Shown piece by piece: positions 22,201 through 32,999 of a stretch of 64,000 bases of DNA (positions are counted from its first letter, which is position 1; every line of letters starts with the position of its first letter). Under the pieces are notes generated by a model. The model worked only from the letters and a program-made list of their open reading frames with translations, did no database searches and had not been told where the DNA came from. The stretch covers positions 248,001 to 312,000 of the forward strand of contig SNVD02008142.1 of assembly GCA_013180625.2 (NCBI GenBank), given 5' to 3'. This DNA is from Boswellia sacra. Taxonomy: Eukaryota > Streptophyta > Magnoliopsida > Sapindales > Burseraceae. The translations under genes were made by a program, and so were the position numbers.

Positions 22201-23339
22201 AGTAGGACAAAAGTTTTTATTTAGGCTCAATCCTGGAGGAGAGCGCTAGTGTTGCAACACTTAGCTGAAAGGCTCAATCCCAGAGGGGAGCATACTTGAC
22301 TACCAATTAAAGACTTATGAGTCCTGTGTGGTAGGAACATTTAACTTTCTGCTCTACATTCAGAGAGAGAGGCATACCTGACTACCGAGGACTTATAAGT
22401 CCTATGTGGCAGGTTATTGACTATCGAGGACTTAGGAGTCCTATATGGCAAGAACTTTTATTTCTTGGCTCTATCTCTGAAGAGAGAGCGCTTGTGTCAC
22501 AACACCTGATGGTGGACCATGTAACTGATATGTTGATCCCAAAGGATATCACTAGTGTTAAAACACTTAGTAGCGGACCACCCAACCGATACGTTTGCTC
22601 CTATAGGAGAGCACCGGTGTCAAAACACCTAGTTGAAAATCTCAATCCTGGAGGAGACTATACTTGACTATCGAGGACTTATGAGTCCTATGTGGTAGGA
22701 ACATTTATTTTTTTGCTCTATCTCCGATGAGAGACCATACCTGACTGCCGATGACTTATAAGTCCTGTGTGGTAGGGTTATTGATTATCGAGGACTTAAA
22801 AGTCCTATGTGATAGGAACTTTTATTTCTTGGCTCTATCTCTGAAGAGAGAGCACTAGTCTCAAAAAACCTAGTGGATGACCATGTAACTGATGTGTTTG
22901 ATCCTGAAGGTTAGCGCTAGTGTCAGGACACATGATGGCGGACCACCCAACTGATACACGTGATCTCGAAAGAGAGCGTTGGTGTCAGAACACCTAGCTA
23001 AAAGGCTCAATTCTAGAGAAAAGCATTGATGTCATAATGCCTAACTAAAAAGCTCGATCCCAGAGGAGAGCACTTGTGTCAGAACTCTTGGTGGCAAACC
23101 ACCTAACTAATACACTTGATCCCCAAGGAAAGCACTAGTGTCAGAACACTTGGTGGTGAACCACCTAATTGGAAGGCTTGATCTCAGAGGAAAGCATTAC
23201 TAACTGCCTAGGACTTAAGAATCCTATGTGATAGGAAATCTTACGTATGCTCTATCTTTGGAAAGAAAACGTAGGTGGTGAGTCACCTAACTAATTGGCT
23301 TGATCCTGGAGGAGAGAGTAGATGGTGTACCACCTAACT

Positions 23340-24350
23340 GATTGTTGGAACTAAAAAGTGTTAAGTCAAAGATGGGCTTATTAATTGAGAAGCCACACGA
23401 TTGAGAGCTACTTTAAGTATGAATTGGATAGTTTGAAGCCATATAGTTTGGTGTTGCTTGTCATTTTACTAGCATAAAGGTGGTAGTCATGTAGTGTGGC
23501 TTGGTAGTCAGGCACCAATATTGGACATCAGTTTGAATCTTCATGAGAGTTAGATGAAGATATTACTTTACATTTTTGTTAGGGTGTTTCGTTTTCTAAC
23601 TTCGAGGATATTCATTATCACTACCCCCCAAGTTGTTGGTGATTTCAGTCATGGATTCATTAGTAACTTGTGCTCTGATCAAATTTTTAGTTAAGAAGGC
23701 AGCTCTAGAGTCATTTGTTTTAGTACTCCATTTTGTCACCTTGGTGAGCTGATACCTAATAGACTGAAGTTAATAAGATAGCCAAGCAAAGGTACAGAGC
23801 TTTATCTGGTATAAGTGATGTGAGAAGTGATAAAGATTGACTGAGCATTACTTCAGCTATTGAGGAGTGACTTTCACACTTGGCTGTCTTGATTATTTCC
23901 TTTCCTTGTAGAATTGCTCTAAAGTTCAACTCTTGTTAATACATGATGCACCGCTTGGTGACTTCTCGATAGCTTAGCTTGTTTGTCTAGTGGTAGGCTG
24001 ACAATTTGGTAAGGGGCTCAATAGTGCCTTATTTTGATGACTAAATGCATAAGTTACAGTTAGGTGTTGATAGACAGAGATGCCTTTGTAATGCTAGAGA
24101 AGATTTTGTAACTTCAATAGTAATGGAGATGGCTTGCCTTGAAAAGTTAGAGAAGTCACTTCTTTGTCAGTTTCATAAGGCAATAATGATGGACTCGTGA
24201 GTGTTGAGTGTAACTCACTACTATTAAGGCGAGCTTATGAATATGGAAGCTCACAAATATAAGCTATCAGAAACCGGTGCTAAATCTGAACACTTCAAGA
24301 CTACATAATAGCCTTAAAGAGTTGGATCTAATGATCACATGCTTCAAAAC
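23340..24350. other. Interior of the 15-kb element, second purine tract
   Basis: No coding frame. At 23617-23630 the minus strand reads TTGGGGGGTAGTGATAATG, resembling the purine tract beside the left LTR (TAGGGGGGTAGTGTAAAT). It may be an internal PPT or the edge of an older nested element. Confidence 0.45.
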
Positions 24351-26025
24351 TTTTGTTGTGCTTTCTCACTGCTTCAGTTCCTAGATATGTCTGAAAACTA
24401 CTTGAACAAGAGTGTGGACGTCTTAAAATCACTAGACTATGTCGATGAACAGTAACAAATGAACAGTATTACGTGAATAGTATAAGTGAATAACATTGTG
24501 TGAACAGTATTTGGTGAACAGTACTGATGAACATTGTCTGGTGAACAGTGACATCTTGTTCCTTGTTCACTTCAACTCTCACAACATTGACTTAATTCAT
24601 CCTTTTTATGTCTCTGTTAATCCTTATCTAATTTTAACTAGGAAACTAATCCTATTAGGCTTAATCTAACTAATTTTCTAGGCTTCTAGATCTAGTCGTT
24701 CTAGTTGTATAAGAACTTAATCTCATTAATTAGGCTTTTAACACTTAATTAGGTCCAACCCAATTTGATGTAGGCCTTTAATTAATCGCATTAAGTATAA
24801 GCCCATTAATATAATTAATTAAATTAGCCCAAATACTCTATTATTTAATTAATCAAATTAATTTAATAATAAGTCCATTTACTAGTAAAATATATTTAAT
24901 TAAATACATAGGCTTTATTCTGTAATAAACCTAATTAAATTAAATAATTAATTTCTCAAGTCTAATCTTTGTTTAGACAATTTTTATCAGCTACGCACAA
25001 GACCTTGATAGACATATTTAATAACAAGCTATAATAATTTTGATCCAATATCTTGTTATCTCATAATTGTAGTAGGCCCCCACCTATTAACTTTGGTCTA
25101 TTCCACTATAGATCCAAAGCTGCACTCTTGAATTAAATACTCTTTACAGAAAACTTCATAATTTAATCTGATTAAATTATTTCTTTAAGCCCTATCCATT
25201 GAACCTTAGGTTTACATAACTACCCTTCATGGAATATCAATAATTGGAGTTAGGTATGATTTACCGTGTTACCCCTCTAATTACATCTTGAGCTCTTAAT
25301 ACTAGTTTTACACCATTTAAATGAGTTGAGATTTATTAAAATAAATATTGGTTTAACGAATAACTTTTATTAAAGACTCGGCCAAGATTCTCTCAAATAA
25401 AACCTTGTAAAACCATCAAGGTGGTATTCTACAATTCTTTAGGAGTCATGAATTTCATATCTATGGTATAATGTCCACTGGCATACAGATCTTACAATCC
25501 TAACTAGCTAAGATATTGACCTTACTCTTTTAGATCTTACTTTTTATTCTAGTCAAAGACTATAACCTGTATACTAGAGGTACACTACCTACTCAGGATT
25601 AAGGTAGAAATGCCTTTAGTACTTGGTTTTGGTAATTTACATTCGGTTATGGTATTTCCATCAAATGTTGTAATTCCATGTGGTCCGTGGTCAATGCATT
25701 CATTAATCCACTAGTATCTTTGTCCTAAAGTCTCTACTTCAAATGGTTAGAGACTTACCATTTCCCCATTGAAGACAAACGACATTATAACCTTGTCCAA
25801 ACAAGGAGCCCAGCTTTTGTTTATAAGTTGTGAACTAGTTTTGAGATATGATAAAGTTCAATGTCTCATATATATCGAACCTTATCAACGTACAAGCTCT
25901 GAAGCCTTTAGTCATTGACACAATCAAACTTAGGTAATTTATATATAATAACTTTTATTCATTTATAACAATAATGTTTACATATTATAGAAAAACATTC
26001 ATACTCTCAGGGCATATTCCTAACA
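24350..26025 (-). mobile_element. Copia-like LTR insertion, left edge uncertain
   Basis: On the minus strand a clear LTR start TGTTAGGAATATGCCCTGAG lies at 26025. It continues with AATGAATAAAAGTTATTATA and other words usual in plant copia LTRs. Toward the left end GTGAACAGTA-like units repeat (24445-24555). No PBS, PPT or coding part is seen, so a solo LTR is likely. I could not find a matching target duplication for the TGAGG at 26026-26030, so the left limit is approximate. Confidence 0.5.
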
Positions 26026-27595
26026 TGAGGGTGAGTCCATAATTAAATTACTAAAAGTCTACAAATATTAAGGTGGGCTCCTTTTTAAAAGACTGATAGT
26101 TTGCAATGAGCTTGTGTGGACTCATAGCTAAAGGATTCACTGACTAGCTCTATTCTATATTAGAGAGGATATCTTGATTGCAGTTAAGAGAGAGGGTTTA
26201 TAGCTTTAATCTCTGTTAGGAAATAGGCCTTAGGACCTCAATCTCGATCAATTGGGAGAGAGATCTTACTGCCTCGATCTTCCTGGCCGAGGAGAGAGAT
26301 GATTGACTATCTTAATCTAAATTGGGAATATTGGTGACACGCCACCTAACATGTAGGCTCTATCTCGGATGAGAGAGGATATCTCAATCTCATTTGAGAG
26401 AGCATTGATCGTAGGCCACCGAACTGATTAGGCTTGATCTAATATGCGAGGGGATATCTTGATCTCATTTCAAAATGCTATGGTGGTGGGATGCCTAACT
26501 GACATAGTCTTAAAATGGAGATTCATAACTGATGCTTTCCAATGGTGACGCAGTTTGGTTAGGTGCTTCCTAAGTTTGTAAAACGTGTTAGCCCTAAGCC
26601 TACATGATAATTTTGATGATAACAATACACATTGATTCATTGAGATTTACTAACATGTTTATTTATGTGCAAGAGTAATATCATTGAAATAATTGTAAAA
26701 ACAAGAAAAGGCTTATTAAAATGAAGTGTTTAAGCTAAGAAGAAGACTAGATGTTAAAGGCACCAAAGTTTAAGAACAAGGTTTGATTCAAGGAATGTGA
26801 CACATGAGCAATGTTCAATCAATTGGTCATATATTTCTCTACAAATGTCCAAATGACATGATTCTTGAGCCTTTGGAAATCTTACTTAATTTATAACATT
26901 TTATATGTTTTAAAGAAATTCAAATTTCAAGTGTAAGGTCGTCCAAATCATCATGCAAGTTGAAAGACAAACAGAAGCAGCTGACATGAGTATTGAATAC
27001 TCTTTTAGACATATCTTGAGCTACAAATATCTAAATCACTTGATTCTTATGGCATTGGAAAGCTGACTTAATTAGGCACATTTCATATGTTTTGAATAAA
27101 TTCAAATTTCAAGTGGAAGACTGACATAATTGACATGCAATTTGGTAGACTGACATAAGGAAGAAAAATCAACTCACATGAGCACCGAATGGTTTTTTGG
27201 CCATATCTTGAGATAGAGATATCCAAATTCTTTGATTCTTAATGTTTTGAAAATCTTATTCAAATACGAAGATCTTTTATGTTTTGAAGAAATTTAAATT
27301 TCAAACGTAATGCTAACAGAATTATCATTCAATTCGGTGGACTGACACAAGAAAGAAAAATCAAGTCACATGAGCACCGAATGGTTTTTTGGCCATATCT
27401 TGAGATACAGATATCCAAATGACTTGATTCTTGATGCGTTGGAAAGCTTATTCAAATGTACAGATCATTTATGTTTTGTAGATTTTCAAATTTCAAACGG
27501 AACATTGATAAAAATGGCAGACAAGATTACAGTTTTTATGGTAGGCAGAAAATTTGTAGTTGGTGTCTTCAATTGATTAAGTTCATCCCATTTGC

Positions 27596-27607
27596 CTATA
27601 AAAGGAG
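27596..27607 (+). promoter_or_regulatory. LTR TATA box
   Basis: CTATAAAAGGAG lies at the junction between the upstream ~195-bp repeats and the purine-rich leader of the solo LTR, the place expected for the U3/R boundary. Whether it is active cannot be judged. Confidence 0.6.
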
Positions 27608-27823
27608 CCCTTCTCCCATGCATTCAGCAAAAAAAGAAGAGCAAGAGAAGCATCTATCAAGCAAAAAACAAGAGAAATATCAAGTCTAGAGAGCTTTTAC
27701 ATTCTTTATCTACTCTTTGAAGAGAGTTATACTTTTGTTGTAAAAATTATCTTTGTTCTTGTAATGTGATGAGAGTGAGATCTTCTTGTAAAGGATAAAA
27801 GTTATCCTTGAGAGAACTCTTTC

Positions 27824-28110
27824 CTTGGTGAGGTTATTCATCAAGAAGAACTCTTGGTGTGGTGTTATCAAGAGTTGAAGGAAGTTGCCTTGGTGAGGTT
27901 GTTCATCAAGAAGAACTCTTGGTGTGGTGTTATCAAGAGTTGAAGGAAGTTGCCTTGGTGAGGTTGTTCATCAAGAAGAACTCTTGGTGTGGTGTTATCA
28001 AGAGTTGAAGGAAGTTGCCTTGGTGAGGTTGTTCATCAAGAAGAACTCTTGGTGTGGTGTTATCAAGAGTTGGAAGAAAAAGTCTTGGTGAGGTTGTTCA
28101 TCAAGCAAGT
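27824..28110 (+). repeat. 65-bp tandem repeat, about 4.4 copies
   Basis: The word CTTGGTGAGGTTGTTCATCA starts at 27824 (with one change), 27889, 27954, 28019 and 28084, exactly 65 bases apart. Copies two to four are identical as far as I can read, so the expansion is recent compared with the rest of the LTR. Confidence 0.95.
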
Positions 28111-28385
28111 TGTAAAGATTTCTACAACTTAGTGGAAAGCTTAGCTCGTGGAGCTAGGAGCCCGTGGACGTAGGCAAGGTTTGCCGAATCACGTAAATTG
28201 AGTTTGCACTCTCTCTATCCCTATCCTCTTTACATTTACTTGCACTTGTGATTGTTCTTTATTATTCTCTTGATTGCATCTCTATTTTCATCTTCTTCAC
28301 CTTTATTCTTAAAGAAAGAGTTAAATAATTTTGATCTTTCAAGAAAAGTTTTCTAAATCCGTTTTGATAAATAAAAACCCAATTC

Positions 28386-28386
<1 letters not shown>

Positions 28387-28421
<35 letters not shown>
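28387..28421 (+). repeat. Homopolymer run of 35 C
   Basis: The CACCCCC...CTCTTGGG motif near the LTR 3' end is usually a run of some 5-10 C; here it is 35. Such a tract could form G-quadruplex or i-motif structures, and its length may also be a sequencing or assembly artefact. Confidence 0.9.
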
Positions 28422-28423
<2 letters not shown>

Positions 28424-28453
28424 TTGGGTTGCCATACCTGGGTCAACAAAACA

Positions 28454-30556
28454 TAGTTTGATGTCTTCAATGTGATGTTCTTTAGTTCAATAATGAATTT
28501 GCATTGATAGTTCTTGAAGAGCTTCGATAATTACTACTTGATTGAGAGTGCTCATTCAAACAATGATATGAGCTTAAGAATGCTCATGTGGATTTTTGGA
28601 TGCTGAGATAATACTTTAGAAATGCGCACCAATCTCAATTTCCCGGTTAGGTAGTTGCTAGTTAGGCGATTGCAAACTCATAACTACTGAAATGAGCTTT
28701 TAATAGAAAAATGTTAGATTGCCAATACTGAGGTGAGTTCATAGATATTGAGGTAGCCCAGTGCTTAGAAGTAGTATTTGATGAGCTTACGAATGCTAAG
28801 GCAATCCAGTAGGCATGAAAGCTTACAAGTTGATTTAAACTTATAAATGGATGGTAGCTTATAAAGAAAGAATCAAACTCCTCATGTACCATAATATTGA
28901 TTATATTCTATGATATCAAGGAAGGATAAAAACATATTCTCATGCTTAATAAAGATATTGATGCTAGATGATTGTTAACCAGAGTTGTCATATGTGCAAG
29001 ATTGAGCATGCTTGATGACTGTGTATAATAAGCAACAAACTTTACTTCTAAGCAAGTATATCTTTTAAAATAAGCGCGCAATGAATTAAGAGAGATTGAC
29101 CATGAGTTGAAGAAAAACCTCTTGAAGCCTAGTAGTCCTCAACTTATTGACAATCTTGCAATTAGGTGACAACTCCTTTAGTTGGATGACAATCCTCCCA
29201 ATGTCTAGGTTTGAAACACATTGTGACGTGAATGACATGGTTCAATAGCCAATTTGCAATAGCCATGAGGAACTTGTTGATCATTCTCAATAATGTGAGA
29301 GAGCCAAGGAACCTTAGATGTCATTTCATGATTCAAAGAACTATAGGGATTACTAAATATTTGACTTCGATAAGCAACCGTGAAGGTTACTGCATAACTA
29401 ATTTCATAGAGCAATTATAAAGAATGTTCAACTGAAGGACTGAACTGATAGACGTTGGTGACTTTGTCTCTCATGACCTATAACAAAACTCATTTCTTCT
29501 TGCCATTTAGTTAGATGTCTCACTCATTATAAACTTGCTCAAGGTTTTAGAGTGGACTTTCTCATAATTTACACGCAAAAGTAACAAAGTATATCAAACA
29601 ATTATACATAGCAACAACTCGCATATTCAATCAGGGTTCTTTGTCCCCTTTTATAGTCATTAGCATATAAATATGCTTCTGGTCATTTGGTAAGCCTATG
29701 GACTGAAAGCTAAGGTCCATGATTCATGACTAAATACTAAGATTAGTAACTTATAGACTGAGAGCTAAGATTAATAACATGTGAACCGACGACCAAGGAT
29801 AATAAATCATGAACATGAAGCATATATGAATAATAACTCATGATCTAGTCATTGAGTTGATAAAGAGTGAAAATCATGAACATGTTCTAAGAACTAAGAC
29901 TAATTGATTCATCACTCAGTAGATGTTTGTCAGGTAGTTCTGAGTTAGGGTACTCTATGCAGTATGATATCAATAGGTTTAATAATAGCCATTTTGGCAA
30001 TAAAAGAGCTATATGTGCTCTAGGTAGTCATGTTATCAATCATGGAAATTAAAGCTAGAACTCAAGAAGCAAGCATTTATCTCCTAAAGGATTTATCTTG
30101 ATAAGGTTAGAGATACCTCCCTTCTACACTTGTATGTAAGTGACTAATTTCAGCCTAAGTTCCATGATCTATAGCTTTGGTAACTGACATTTTCAGTTAG
30201 GTGTCTAAGCTGCGACTCCTTTCGTATTTGGTGTAGTTGGACATGGTGATTTGTAGCTTGGCGAATCCCTTCAGTCTAGTGAACATGGTAATAGTTATTG
30301 CCAAACCAAGCCATTCAGTTGGGTATCTGAAGGTGATTAGTGAGGCTTGGTTGATGACAAGTCTTATGTTGATGACTTAATTTTAACACTCTCAAATCTT
30401 TGATCTTGATTGACTTGGTCAGTAATGAATATACCTTATATATTTGAAGTCTTCAGTCCTTCTCACCTACACAATTAGATCTCAAGGACGTAGAAAATGG
30501 TAAAACTGTAGTTTCACATCTTAGCAAAATCGAGAACAAATGACTAATTGTCGTGA
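28454..30556. other. Interior of the 15-kb element, PBS-proximal, non-coding
   Basis: This is where gag would be expected, immediately downstream of the PBS on the minus strand. Only short broken frames are seen, none with a nucleocapsid zinc knuckle or other gag feature. This absence is the main support for calling the element non-coding. Confidence 0.6.
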
Positions 30557-30576
30557 TTCCCATAGACATCGCCAAA
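30557..30576 (-). other. Degraded Tat-type primer binding site
   Basis: Minus strand TTTGGCGATGTCTATGGGAA directly follows the LTR end. It matches the Tat-lineage site TGGCGCCGTCTGTGGGAA except at three positions. The identification is from memory of that family. Confidence 0.6.
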
Positions 30577-32039
30577 TATTGATGCCAAAAAATGGATCAA
30601 AATTAGTTTGTTACACATGTCCAAATATGAACATTGAAAAGATGAAAATATTACTTGGGGTGATAGTAGTAGATAACATAATAAGATAGCTTTTCGTATA
30701 CCCAAAAGACTGAATGGAGGTGAATGACCGAATAAGCTAAGTATGACTGAATGAGCTCCTAACTGACTAACTGAATGAATAGATAGGCTCTCGACTGATC
30801 ATGGAGATAGGCTCCTAACTGAATGTTCAGAATGGACATATTGGAGTGATAGCATCGAAACTGACAAGCAATCGATGAAGTAATGGTCACCAGACTTAAT
30901 TATATTAGGCAAGTTGGTTGCCTCCTGACTAACACTTTAAGATGGACGTGTGGGGGACCAACAGACAAGATTTTGATGATTCGAGGTGCAGAGGAGACAA
31001 ATCTTCTGACTGAAAGTGATTGTTAGTGGTGGTCCCCTTTCTTCTTCCTCCAACCTCTATAGCTTCAAGGCATGTCAATGTATTTGACTGGTTCAACCCA
31101 ACAAACCAATAGCTAAGATCTCTTCTCCGGTGACTGAAATATGGGTGGCTAATCTCCATCTTTGATGAAGGACTTGATGTTCTCCTTCTCTTGCAGTCGT
31201 TTGTCTTTGCAACAGCAGCTCCAGCAAGCTTCTATGGAAGCTCTCAACTCTAGCAACTATCAAGTTGTCCCTTAGTTGTAGCACACAATAATGGTTGTAA
31301 GGCGTCATCAAAGTTTCCTCCAACAACCCTCCGATACCCAAGTCAGTGAGGGGTTCACTATTTTTATGGAGGAAACATGAATAATATGTATAAAATGTGA
31401 GTGTTTAGAGAGAGAAAATAGTAAATAGTGGCTACCATGGTTGCTTGAAGACATTCTAAAGTGGAAAAGATGAAGAGGGCACAAAACCCTAGAAATATCC
31501 CTTCTTGGGATTGGAGAAGAATCTTCATGGAGGAGAGAGAGTTGCCTTATGAGGGAGATGGAAAAGGATAATGGAGGAGAATCATAGAGATGGAATCCGT
31601 TGCCTTGGAGGCATAAATATGTTTATATATGTACATGGGCTGGACCTTGGCCAACCATTGGTGTGACTTGGGATGATCTCAAGGAGTTAAATGGACTTCC
31701 AAAATATTCCTTGATGTCATGAAACCTAATTCTGAGGCATGGAGAGGCTGTCATGTGGCGAGTTGACTCAGCTTATTCTTATGAGTTGTCGCACCGAGGC
31801 ATTTAGGTATCATTAGTCTGATGCTAACCTAATCAATAAGGTGGCAGTTAATTCGGTCAGTCAGGTAGTGATTGACTGGGAGCTTAGCTTGGTGAGGAGA
31901 CTTCTATTAAGCTGCTGCTTCACTTCTTCATGAGATTGCTTGGAAGATCTTGACTAAATATCTCCTAGTCTTTAAAGGGAATTTAGCTCGGTTGAGAAGG
32001 CATTTCAGTCCTTAAAGGGTCTAAAAAATCTCATTTACA
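30577..32039 (-). repeat. Right (5') LTR of the 15-kb element, 1463 bp
   Basis: Direct repeat of 16945-18338 with many substitutions and several indels, so the element is old. Followed by the ATATT duplication (32040-32044) and then by the interrupted ~424-bp repeat. Confidence 0.88.
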
Positions 32040-32044
32040 ATATT

Positions 32045-32760
32045 GAGCTAGTTTAAATGAATTAGTTTAAGAACACTGTTATCATGCTTAAATGGATTAA
32101 TGGAATTTCTTGTTTTCAACATTAATGTTAATAAGTAAAAACAATGTTGTATGTTCAAAACGTTTTGAAATTCTTTTACATATACGTGTGTCTGCATGTG
32201 CATGTATATGTTTAATACAATTTCTGTTATAATATTTAATTAAATATAAACCTTTAATTATTTAATTATAAGTGATTATAATGTAAGAAGCAATAAATAT
32301 TTCGAAATGGAAAATGTAATGGCTTTGAATCAATAAATAGTTCTAACATAATTTCTTTTTCAAACCGAATTTAGTTCCGTGATATACAAGGAATGAATAT
32401 ATATATAAAAAAAAAGGCTATAATATTGTCCAAAAACTTCTGGAAATAATAATTTATATGATAAAATTGAACTAGTTTATGTGAATTAGTTTAATAATGT
32501 TGCTATCATGCTCAGATGGATCAATGGAATTTTTTGATTTCAGCATTGGTAGTAAGTAAAAAACGATGTTGTATGTTCAGAAGATTCTGAAATTACTTAT
32601 TATATATATGCTAGTTATATAGTTTGTATTATTATAGTTAATTAAATATAAACCTTTAATTATAAGTGGCTAAAATGTAAGGAGCAATATGTAATTCAAA
32701 ATCGTAAATTTTTTTAATAAAATTAGTTGCGTGATAACACACAGTATATATCAAAACAAA
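32045..32760. repeat. Two copies of a ~424-bp tandem repeat upstream of the DUF1517 gene
   Basis: A unit starting GAGCTAGTTTAAATGAATTAG (32045) is repeated from 32469 (GAACTAGTTTATGTGAATTAG). The third, partial copy is 16615-16944 on the far side of the 15-kb element. The last copy ends about 240 bp before the start codon of the gene at 33000, so it may contribute to the promoter. Confidence 0.8.
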
Positions 32761-32999
32761 CGTACGTGGCCTACTTACTAGCCATAACGATTCAGCCACG
32801 CGTTCCGAAATAAGAGGAAGACGTTTTGTTTGTGGCCAAAATTCCCTCCAATTTCAGCATCACCAGATTCCCTTCAATATCATCATCTTCGTCTCCTCGC
32901 CAACAATAGCAAACAATAATATCTCATCTCATTGCCACTCCAATTCCTTCGTCAAAAACCCTAAACCCAAACCCCCTTATAATTCACACTCTTTGAACC
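32761..32999 (+). promoter_or_regulatory. Promoter/5' leader of the DUF1517 gene
   Basis: The composition changes abruptly to CT-rich leader sequence (32840-32999) before the ATG at 33000. ACGTGGC (32763-32769) and CCACGCGT (32796-32803) resemble ACGT-core or G-box-like elements common in photosynthesis-related promoters. No clear TATA box is visible; the transcription start is not determined. Confidence 0.4.

Larger units (their letters stand above)
20400..23230. repeat. Array of short hairpin motifs (consensus AGGACTNNNNAGTCCT)
   Basis: The motif GGACT-4N-AGTCC or close variants recurs many times: near 20585 (GGACTAATGAGTCC), 20850 (AGACTGTGGAGTCT), 22185 (GGACTGAAGAGTCC), 22387 (AGGACTTATAAGTCCT, a perfect 16-bp palindrome), 22673, 22792 and elsewhere, spaced tens of bases apart. 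A second type, GGATCCGTCGATCC, recurs near 20815, 20995 and 21150. From 22.2 kb on a different degenerate unit dominates (AGAGGAGAGCACTAGTGTC with GAACACCTAG). Confidence 0.75.
26586..28448 (+). mobile_element. Sirevirus-like solo LTR, 1863 bp, nested
   Basis: Begins TGTTAGCCCTAAGCC and ends CACC(C)n-CTCTTGGGTTGCC...GGGTCAACA, an end type I recall from plant Sirevirus/copia LTRs. Flanks are AAACG (26581-26585) and AAACA (28449-28453), a 5-bp duplication with one CG-to-CA change. A TATA box CTATAAAAGGAG lies at 27596-27607. Upstream of it a ~195-bp unit repeats imperfectly three to four times (26800-27570; GCACCGAATGGTTTTTTGGC). Downstream a 65-bp unit repeats four times (27824-28110). No coding sequence is present, hence a solo LTR. 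Confidence 0.82.
16945..32039 (-). mobile_element. 15-kb non-coding LTR element (LARD-like, Tat-type PBS)
   Basis: Two long direct repeats (16945-18338 and 30577-32039) bound 12.2 kb of interior. The whole is flanked by a perfect 5-bp duplication ATATT (16940-16944 and 32040-32044). On the minus strand each LTR begins TGTAAATAGG or TGTAAATGAG and ends GGCATCAACA (left) or GGCATCAATA (right). Next to the left LTR lies a purine tract CTAGGGGGGTAG (18339-18350). Next to the right LTR lies TTTGGCGATGTCTATGGGAA (30557-30576), which differs by three bases from the TGGCGCCGTCTGTGGGAA site known for Tat-lineage Ty3/gypsy elements (from memory). No gag or pol motif is visible in any frame, so it fits a large retrotransposon derivative that needed enzymes from elsewhere. 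The interior carries nested insertions and tandem arrays listed separately. Confidence 0.85.

Noticed and set aside
20699..22667. Several 60-90-codon frames in the tandem array
   Set aside because: They repeat with the 179-bp unit in different frames and contain only repeat-derived residues, so they do not look protein-coding.
24350..26025. Full-length copia element rather than a solo LTR
   Set aside because: No RT, integrase, PBS or PPT signals within or next to the region.
27370..27689. Two overlapping frames around the TATA box of the nested LTR
   Set aside because: They span the LTR promoter and its repeat units and have no gag or other family match.
32761..32999. TATA box for the DUF1517 gene
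   Set aside because: No convincing TATA sequence at a suitable distance; the leader is CT-rich, so a TATA-less promoter is equally likely.
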